A stretch of 64,000 nucleotides of DNA from G964291335 sp964291335 (GTDB lineage: Bacteria > Chloroflexota > Dehalococcoidia > Lucifugimonadales > UBA3495): assembly GCA_964291335.2 (NCBI GenBank), contig OZ219748.1, positions 2,480,001-2,544,000 of the forward strand, written 5' to 3'. The notes below the pieces were generated by a model. That model was not told the DNA's origin. It did not search any database and saw only the letters and a program-made list of their open reading frames with translations. Both the position numbers and the translations under genes were made by a program. This document shows, piece by piece, positions 52,601 through 64,000 of the stretch. The stretch's first letter is position 1, and each line of letters starts with the position of its first letter.

Positions 52601-53282
52601 GCCAATGCCGTCGCCGGCCACGCCGGCCCCACCAACCAATACGCCGGCGCCGGCGTCCGGTCCCCGCATTGTCTTCGGCGGCCAGCGCCCGGCCGCGGCC
52701 ACAGCAACGCCGACGCCGACGCCGACGCCGTCGCCGGTGGCGACCCCGGTTCCGACCCCGGTTCCGACGGAGCCGCCGCAGCCGACGCCAACGCCGCTAA
52801 CGGAGCCGCCCAACGCCACACCGACTAATACCTTTACACCTACCCTGATGGCGTCGCGCACGGCGACGCCAACGGCAACCCTGACGGTTACGCCTACCCG
52901 GCGGGCGCTGCGGATGCGGACGGCGACGCCGGGATTCCGGCCGACGGCAACGGCGACGCCTGGGCCGTCGGATACGCCAACGCCCACCCCAACAGCCACG
53001 GCCACGCCGGCGCCCACCCCGACGGCCACGGATACGCCGACGCACCGAGCGCCCGCCCATTCCCCGGTGGTCGAGGCAGCGCCGACGGCTACGGCTACCG
53101 CGACGGCTGTGCCGACGGCTACAGCCACGGCCACGCCGATACCGACCGTCGCGCCCACGTTGGCAGCTCCGCCGGTGGAACCTGATGACGGCGTCAACTG
53201 GCTGCTGTGGGGAATGGTGGGGCTGTTCGGGGTGCTGGTGGCTGCCGCCGGCGCAGTGTACCTGTACCGGCTGCGGCGCTAG
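49638..53282 (+). CDS. Giant Thr/Pro-repeat surface protein, paralog 1
   Basis: The 1214-residue protein opens with a membrane segment (about 9-36, LALIAATALLGVLFVLGIF). A roughly 250-residue unassigned domain follows (about 40-290, with DAHPGDGHGEDTYATLDLLL). Next come a fibronectin III-like domain (about 325-435), one copy of the 135-residue domain (about 475-610), a long Thr/Pro tract with DGEPPPTNTPTPT inserts, and a C-terminal membrane segment (VNWLLWGMVGLFGVL, ending YLYRLRR). It is anchored at both ends or cleaved. AAGAGG before the ATG is shared with paralog 2. The upstream sequence is taken up by tRNA-Lys, and no -35 is visible. Confidence 0.75.
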   Translation: MGLITGKPVGPGLAAGLALIAATALLGVLFVLGIFSANDLDAHPGDGHGEDTYATLDLLLGKAGGGSSVKDLEQDHPVPAVPPRANRYDEANDGNDLLGWFDTTQRGRILGRPDPYADPTAPRCLEIPEGEQGFWLIYSFAGPETTVDIRFPLNGTTNSKGATIRNWYANEAAVMNDIASQAVHVKLYQPPLNNTWQLVGINPDVRVTGRYLSPDLWDARGGLAAGAAVNDIVTHEKVVLIDFAFPWAYKKALMPGNTYPAGTFPVDFQIIATDNDYIRPTPTPLPAGHTFKDTVYTIRLSRDCAADAADAPTPQPAAATPTATPVPPTNFQATPGNGYVNLSWTPVTDETVLGYEIRQHERGSGWRHESHVFQVVPRENAHYTFVGLENDKTFNDPNHGTVNDYYTFQIRSRSLAGASAWSDTIESRPLSELPTITPTATGPTHTWTPTYTPTNTPTPTHSPTPTPSPTPRPTPSAEQLEVAGDGTEESPCIIKVANWDVTVTDCFDDSGSIGGLTSTTWFRHNVTPARDGTFGARVITDPVNHDIDSHFFAYDADDNELGKVLEDRERTPHNLSVSNLTGVSYLLLRLEDWDNDKLTSIKVRFDVPELAPTPTNTPTATPTPTPTNTATATPTATPTDTPTATPTNTPTATPTPTNTPTATPTPTNTPTATPTPTNTPTATPTPTNTPTATPTPTNTHTPTATRTDTPTPTPTPDGEPPPTNTPTPTATPTDTPTPTPDGEPPPTNTPTPTPDGEPPPTNTPTPTATPTDTPTPTPTNTPTPTDTLTPTPTPDGEPPPTNTPTPTDTPTLTPTPDGEPPPTNTPTPTPDGESPPTNTPTPTDTPTPPPTPDGEPPPTNTPTPTDTPTPTDTPTPTPTPDGEPPPTNTPTPTDTPTPTPTPDGEPPPTNTPTPTNTPTPTDTPTPTPTPDGEPPPTNTPTPTDTPTPTPTSEGEQPLPTNTHTPTATATPTDTPADTPAPTSTPTATPMPSPATPAPPTNTPAPASGPRIVFGGQRPAAATATPTPTPTPSPVATPVPTPVPTEPPQPTPTPLTEPPNATPTNTFTPTLMASRTATPTATLTVTPTRRALRMRTATPGFRPTATATPGPSDTPTPTPTATATPAPTPTATDTPTHRAPAHSPVVEAAPTATATATAVPTATATATPIPTVAPTLAAPPVEPDDGVNWLLWGMVGLFGVLVAAAGAVYLYRLRR
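51470..52640 (+). repeat. Thr/Pro repeat tract with DGEPPP inserts
   Basis: Irregular repeats of TNTPTPTDTPTPTPTP type are broken by recurrent DGEPPPTNT units (about ten). The five-unit block at 51585-51735 has a regular 36-base period (TNTPTATPTP with variations). Confidence 0.88.
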
Positions 53283-53370
53283 CCGGCTCTGGCCGGCCGG
53301 CGGTGAAGCGCCTTCACCGAAGGGGCAAATAGCCGAATGCTGCGCTGACCTCTGAAGGTAATTAAAGGAA

Positions 53371-53408
53371 CCAACGACCGCCGGCGCAAAGCCGGCGGTC
53401 GTTGGTTT
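53371..53408 (+). terminator. Rho-independent terminator after paralog 1
   Basis: Perfect 15-bp arms (CCAACGACCGCCGGC and its complement) around the loop GCAAA are followed by TTTG. It lies 90 bases after the stop. The rest of 53283-53622 holds only the promoter of paralog 2. A partly similar segment occurs after paralog 2, near 60775-60870. Confidence 0.8.
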
Positions 53409-53550
53409 GCTGGCTTGCCGAAGGCGCGTCAGCGGCCCGTTTTCCCGGTTACGGCTTCCGGGTTTCCCGGTCGCAGGCTCCGGGTGGCAGTGCGCACCGC
53501 CCAGCCCCGGTTATGCGCCAACTTTTGTAAGGAAAGCGGCGGTCGGGTCA

Positions 53551-53579
53551 TTGACCCTGCTGGAACCGGCTTGTATAGT
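53551..53579 (+). promoter_or_regulatory. Promoter of giant paralog 2
   Basis: TTGACC (53551-53556), a 17-base spacer and TATAGT (53574-53579) lie 44 bases before the ATG at 53623. Confidence 0.75.
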
Positions 53580-53622
53580 TACCGATACCCTTGTCTTTTG
53601 GCTGTCAAGAGGTTTTATCAAT

Positions 53623-60657
<7,035 letters not shown>

Positions 60658-60910
60658 GCCGCCCCGGGCCGCCAGGCCAGCCGGCCGGCGATGAAGGACC
60701 TTGCTGAAAGCCTCAGGGTGCGCCGATATGGTTGCCCGCCTGGGGCTTTTCAGCGGCCGCCGGCAGGAGTCAAATAGCCGAATGTTGGGCCAATGTATGG
60801 GGGAACAAGGGAACCAATGGCTATTGGCTTTGTGCCGCTTCCGTTGATTGGTTGGTTTGCCGGAGGCGCGTAAACAGGGAAGCTGTGCTTACCCTGCGCA
60901 GCCCTGCAAG

Positions 60911-61002
60911 GGGGGGTAAACCCCGCCCCCTCGAGGAAAGGAACCAGCCGCATTTTGGCTTGTGTGGCGATTGGGGGGTAACCTGCCCCCTTAGGAAAGG
61001 AA
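60911..61002. repeat. Pair of short GC-rich direct repeats with inverted-repeat cores
   Basis: GGGGGGTAAACCCCGCCCCC (60911-60930) plus TCGAGGAAAGGAA and GGGGGGTAACCTGCCCCC (60973-60990) plus TTAGGAAAGGAA are two versions of one element, 62 bases apart. Each can fold on itself. The rest of 60658-61035 shows no gene. Confidence 0.6.
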
Positions 61003-61035
61003 GGCATGGCAACCGCTGCGGCCCGGGAGACGGGG

Positions 61036-61395
61036 TTAAGGGAACTGAAGCAGTTGCAGAATATTGCCGTCCGGGTCTTTGAGGGTAGCCACCCAGCCGC
61101 CCCAGGCCTCCTGTTCCGGAAGCCGCAGAAACTCCACCCCTGCCTCAGTTAGCCGGCGGTGCTCCTCGTGGATATTTTCCACCCCCAGGTGAGGCATTAT
61201 CCGGAAAGGGTCTTTGGCCGGGCCTTGAACGCCGTCGTGAAGGCCAATATTGAAGCGCATATTTTTGCCCAGCTGAAAGGCAATGAAATCGCCATGGTTG
61301 GAATGCAGCGGCAGCTGAAGCAGGTCGTGGTAGAAAGGGTAAAGACGGTCCAGGTCATCGGTCCAGAGGGTAATGCCCACCACAGCAGCAATCAT
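61036..61395 (-). CDS. VOC/glyoxalase-superfamily protein
   Basis: The 119-residue protein has the VOC pattern: VVGITLWTDDLDRLYPFYHD at the start, FIAFQLGKNMRFNIGLHDGV and HLGVENIHEEHRRLTEAG in the middle and LKDPDGNILQLLQFP at the end. It resembles bleomycin-resistance-type and extradiol-like members. The start is the ATG at 61395 with GGAGG 6 bases before; the frame is open to 61500 over the fur-like gene. It lies 53 bases after that gene. Confidence 0.78.
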   Translation of the reverse strand: MIAAVVGITLWTDDLDRLYPFYHDLLQLPLHSNHGDFIAFQLGKNMRFNIGLHDGVQGPAKDPFRIMPHLGVENIHEEHRRLTEAGVEFLRLPEQEAWGGWVATLKDPDGNILQLLQFP

Positions 61396-61448
61396 GCCGG
61401 CCCTCCCAGGCAAGGTTAATTCCCGCGCGCATCGGGCAATATCCGCCG

Positions 61449-61901
61449 CTAACCCGGGGCTTTTTCCCCGGCCTTGCGCTTGGCGGCGCACCGTCCGCAC
61501 CAGCCGTGAAAGTCCACCCGCTGCCAGGCCACGGCAAAATCCGACTTGCTGGCGATGAGCGACTTCAGGCGCACCACCGCCTCCTGGCCCAGGTCGGTAT
61601 CCACGATGTTATTGCACTCGATGCAAACCAGGTTGACGTGGGGTTCCAGGTTGGATTCATACCGGGACAATCGGGGGAAGGGCAGTTCCTGAATCAGCCC
61701 GCTCCGCTCCAGCACGGCCAGGGTAGAGTAGATGGTGGCCAGGGTCATGGAAGGGAAATGATCGCGCACCCGCTCGTAAATCTGCTGCACCGATGGGTGG
61801 TCGGTGGAGTTAATCACCGCCTCGGCAATGGCCAAACGCTGCGGAGTAACCCGCACGCCCCACTCCCGTAATCGCGAAACCAAAGCCTGCTGCTGCGTCA
61901 T
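61449..61901 (-). CDS. Fur/PerR-family metal-dependent repressor
   Basis: The 150-residue protein has an N-terminal winged helix (WGVRVTPQRLAIAEAVINST, HPSVQQIYERVRDHFPSMTL, ATIYSTLAVLERSGLI). The C-terminal part has HVNLVCIECNNIVD and HGWCGRC, the two Cys pairs of the structural zinc site. The pattern fits PerR or Fur; the ligand set does not separate iron from peroxide sensing. AGGAG precedes the ATG. Targets are unknown. Confidence 0.9.
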   Translation of the reverse strand: MTQQQALVSRLREWGVRVTPQRLAIAEAVINSTDHPSVQQIYERVRDHFPSMTLATIYSTLAVLERSGLIQELPFPRLSRYESNLEPHVNLVCIECNNIVDTDLGQEAVVRLKSLIASKSDFAVAWQRVDFHGWCGRCAAKRKAGEKAPG

Positions 61902-62037
61902 AGCCGCTCCTGGCCGGAGGGTGTTGCTGCTTCCTTCGGCGGGACCGGCTAGCTGCCCCGGGGCTCACCCAGTCCTGAAAATCAACCGGCCAATAATATA
62001 AACCCAAAAGAGTTTTGCCGGCAAGCATTGGCCGGGT

Positions 62038-62310
62038 TCAACCCAGCAGCCTTTCCAGCAGCATCTGAATGAAGCTCAAGAGCAGAATCGCTACTATCGG
62101 GCTGAAATCCAGCATCCCGAAACTGGGCAGCACCCGTCGGATGGGCGCCAGTATCGGCTCGGTTACCTGAATGAGCGCCTGGGTTATTTCTACCAGAAGC
62201 GGCGGTGGATTTGCTATGAAAGATACCGCCAGGGTAAGAATTATCCTCCCCAGAATTGAGAGGTAAATCAGGTAGAAAAGCAAATTCACCAGCGCCATTG
62301 GTTCCGGCAT
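62038..62310 (-). CDS. YggT-family membrane protein
   Basis: This 90-residue protein has two hydrophobic hairpins (LVNLLFYLIYLSILGRIILT and SPIVAILLLSFIQMLLERLL) around a loop with ITEPILAPIRRVLPSFGMLD-like sequence (VTEPILAPIRRVLPSFGMLD). This is the YggT signature. It starts 14 bases after proC, the usual partner gene. Its role in envelope or osmotic physiology is not well defined. Confidence 0.9.
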   Translation of the reverse strand: MPEPMALVNLLFYLIYLSILGRIILTLAVSFIANPPPLLVEITQALIQVTEPILAPIRRVLPSFGMLDFSPIVAILLLSFIQMLLERLLG

Positions 62311-62324
62311 AACCGCCTCTCTTC

Positions 62325-63128
62325 CTAGCTTTGGCCCAGCCGGACGGATTTCAGATAGGCGGAGTTAACCGCTTCAACCAGCGCTGCCGGCACGCCGCCC
62401 CGTTCCAGGGCCTGCAAACCCTCGGCGGTGGTGCCGCCGGGCGAAACCACCATGTCCTTCAATTCGCCCGGGTGCTTGCCGGTGTCCAGCAGCAGCCGGA
62501 CGCTGCCGTACACTGTTTGCAGGGCCAGGGTTCGGGCCATCTCCCGGGGCAGGCCAACGTAAACCCCGGCGTCAATCAGCGCTTCAACAAAGAGAAATAC
62601 ATAGGCCGGGCCGCTGGCGCTCAAGGCGGTTGCCATGTCCAGGTACTTCTCTTCCGCCACGTATATTTGCCGGCCCACGGTATCCAGCATGGCGCGGGTC
62701 CATTCCCGCTGCTCCTGGCTCACCTGGTCGGAACAGACCCACAGGGTCATGCCGCAGCCGATTTGCGCCGGAGTGTTGGGCATTACCCGGATGACGGCGT
62801 CGTGTTCCAGCCCCTGGACCAGGCGGTCTATTTTGGCGCCGGCTACGATTGACAGGGCCGCCTGCTGAGACTCCAGCTTGCCGGCAAGCTCATTATAGAC
62901 TGCCGGCAAATCCTGGGGCTTTACCGCCAGCGCCACCAGGTCGGCGCCCTCTATCGCCGCCAGGTTTTCCTGGCAGGTTGACACGCCGTACCGTTCCGTC
63001 AGGTAATCTCTTCGCTGCGCAACCGGCTCCCCAACGATCAAATCCGACGGCCCGGCCAGACCGGCTGCCAGCATGCCGCCGCAGATAGCCTCAGCCATGG
63101 TTCCGCCCCCGATAAAAGCCAAGCGCAT
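62325..63128 (-). CDS. proC: Pyrroline-5-carboxylate reductase
   Basis: The 267-residue protein makes proline from pyrroline-5-carboxylate with NAD(P)H. It has the Rossmann start MRLAFIGGGTMAEAICGGML, IRVMPNTPAQIGCGMT, and the dimer-domain motifs ALSASGPAYVFLFVEALIDA and VVSPGGTTAEGLQALERGG. Length is normal. AGGGG precedes the ATG. It is first in a proC-yggT unit. Confidence 0.95.
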   Translation of the reverse strand: MRLAFIGGGTMAEAICGGMLAAGLAGPSDLIVGEPVAQRRDYLTERYGVSTCQENLAAIEGADLVALAVKPQDLPAVYNELAGKLESQQAALSIVAGAKIDRLVQGLEHDAVIRVMPNTPAQIGCGMTLWVCSDQVSQEQREWTRAMLDTVGRQIYVAEEKYLDMATALSASGPAYVFLFVEALIDAGVYVGLPREMARTLALQTVYGSVRLLLDTGKHPGELKDMVVSPGGTTAEGLQALERGGVPAALVEAVNSAYLKSVRLGQS

Positions 63129-63293
63129 AAGTTTTCACCCCTGAAAAGGCCGACTGCCAGGCCGGGTGGCCCGGCCATTTCCTCCATTATACACCCGGTC
63201 AGGTACTGACAGTTAGCCCGTCCCGCAACCGGTGTGGCTGTGGTAATATATTTGCGGCCACGACAGCAGTAAAATCCGAGGAGGAAAGCCGGA

Positions 63294-64000
63294 ATGAAGG
63301 CGCTTGACGGGGTGCGTGTGCTGGACTTGACCCGGGCCCTTGCCGGGCCGTTCTGTACGCTGATGCTGGGAGACTATGGCGCCGATGTAATCAAGATTGA
63401 GCTGCCCGGCGCCGGCGATGATACCCGACGTTGGGGGCCTCCGTTCATCGGCGGCGAAAGCGCCTACTTCCTTTCCATCAACCGCAACAAACGCAGCCTT
63501 ACCCTCAATTTCAAGGAAGAGCAGGCCCGGGAGATTTTCCTGAAGCTGGTAGAACAGTCCGATGTGGTGGTGGAAAACTTTACGCCCGGCGTAATGTCCC
63601 GCTTCGGCCTGGCTTATGACGCGGTAAAGCAGGCTAACCCCGGCATAATTTACTGCTCTATTTCCGGTTTCGGACAGGACGGCCCCTACCAGAACCGCCC
63701 GGCCTACGACCAGATAATGCAGGGCATCGGCGGCCTGATGAGCATAACCGGCGAGCCGGAGTCGGAGCCGCAGAAAATTGGCGTGGCGGTTACCGACATC
63801 GGCGCCGGCATGTGGGCCGCTTTTGCCGTTATGTCGGCCCTGTACCACCGGGCCCAGGTCGGCGACGGGCAGGGCCAGTATATTGATATTTCCATGCTGG
63901 ACGCGCAGGTGGCCTGGCTGACTTACCAGGCCGGTTATTTCTTTGCCTGCAACCAACCTCCGCAGCGGCTGGGCAAGGCTCATCCCACTCTGGTGCCATA
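63294..64000 (+). CDS. CaiB/BaiF family III CoA-transferase, N-terminal part
   Basis: The gene starts at 63294 with GAGGAGG 9 bases before it and runs off the right edge with no stop. The 235 residues seen begin MKALDGVRVLDLTRALAGPF and contain YGADVIKIELPGAGDDTR, FLSINRNKRSLTLNFKEEQA, CSISGFGQDGPYQNRPAYDQ and a GG-rich stretch. The Asp in the last block is the expected catalytic residue. Class III CoA-transferases move CoA between carboxylic acids. The donor and acceptor are not evident. Confidence 0.92.
   Translation, partial: MKALDGVRVLDLTRALAGPFCTLMLGDYGADVIKIELPGAGDDTRRWGPPFIGGESAYFLSINRNKRSLTLNFKEEQAREIFLKLVEQSDVVVENFTPGVMSRFGLAYDAVKQANPGIIYCSISGFGQDGPYQNRPAYDQIMQGIGGLMSITGEPESEPQKIGVAVTDIGAGMWAAFAVMSALYHRAQVGDGQGQYIDISMLDAQVAWLTYQAGYFFACNQPPQRLGKAHPTLVP

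Overview
This 64 kb window is GC-rich and looks like a chromosomal segment of a Chloroflexota bacterium, probably Dehalococcoidia or SAR202-like. That placement is inference. It rests on very long Thr/Pro 'TPTPTNTPTD' surface proteins, a tryptophan T-box leader, HemQ-type haem synthesis, RadA and ClpC, and many acyl-CoA and carboxylate catabolic enzymes (CaiB/BaiF, MmgE/PrpD, enoyl-CoA hydratase, dienelactone hydrolase). No 16S or 23S rRNA is present to settle it.

Layout. 1-3800: end of an RND efflux pump, its coiled-coil adaptor, a YHS protein and a DHDPS-family aldolase. 4000-5260: an EthD-like protein and a low-GC HTH gene with a strong terminator. 5320-8330: trpE, a VOC protein and trpG behind a promoter and a Trp-specific T-box. 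8340-10785: a surface protein with a 20-base C tract near its start, flanked by two remnants of the same transposase end. 10844-14934: MmgE/PrpD, an enoyl-CoA hydratase-like protein and an anion transporter. 15355-21740: a minus-strand trio of secreted repeat proteins. 22171-30242: mixed catabolic and hypothetical genes, including a two-subunit ThDP decarboxylase. 31300-33151: two tandem rhodaneses whose catalytic cysteine codon is TGA. 33218-36453: folD, a VOC protein, queA and hemQ. 36634-42287: aconitase, ferredoxin, an Lrp regulator, tRNA-Ser and a ThDP enzyme. 42418-48980: an ABC solute-binding lipoprotein, radA and clpC. 49135-49565: a lone 5S rRNA and tRNA-Lys. 49638-60657: two giant paralogous surface proteins. 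61036-64000: VOC, Fur, YggT, ProC and the start of a CaiB/BaiF CoA-transferase.

The most notable system is the rhodanese pair. Each gene has an in-frame TGA exactly where the active-site Cys of thiosulfate sulfurtransferases sits. Each is followed by intact rhodanese coding to a normal TAG, and by the same 15-nt hairpin 12 nt after the TGA. They read as two tandem selenocysteine-dependent sulfurtransferases. TGA is an ordinary stop elsewhere in the window, so genome-wide recoding is unlikely.

The second theme is a surface-protein island. Six Thr/Pro repeat proteins cover about 18 kb. Four of them carry nine copies of a roughly 135-residue domain that I cannot assign to a known family. The six use two different C-terminal endings, and one has a possible phase-variation tract.
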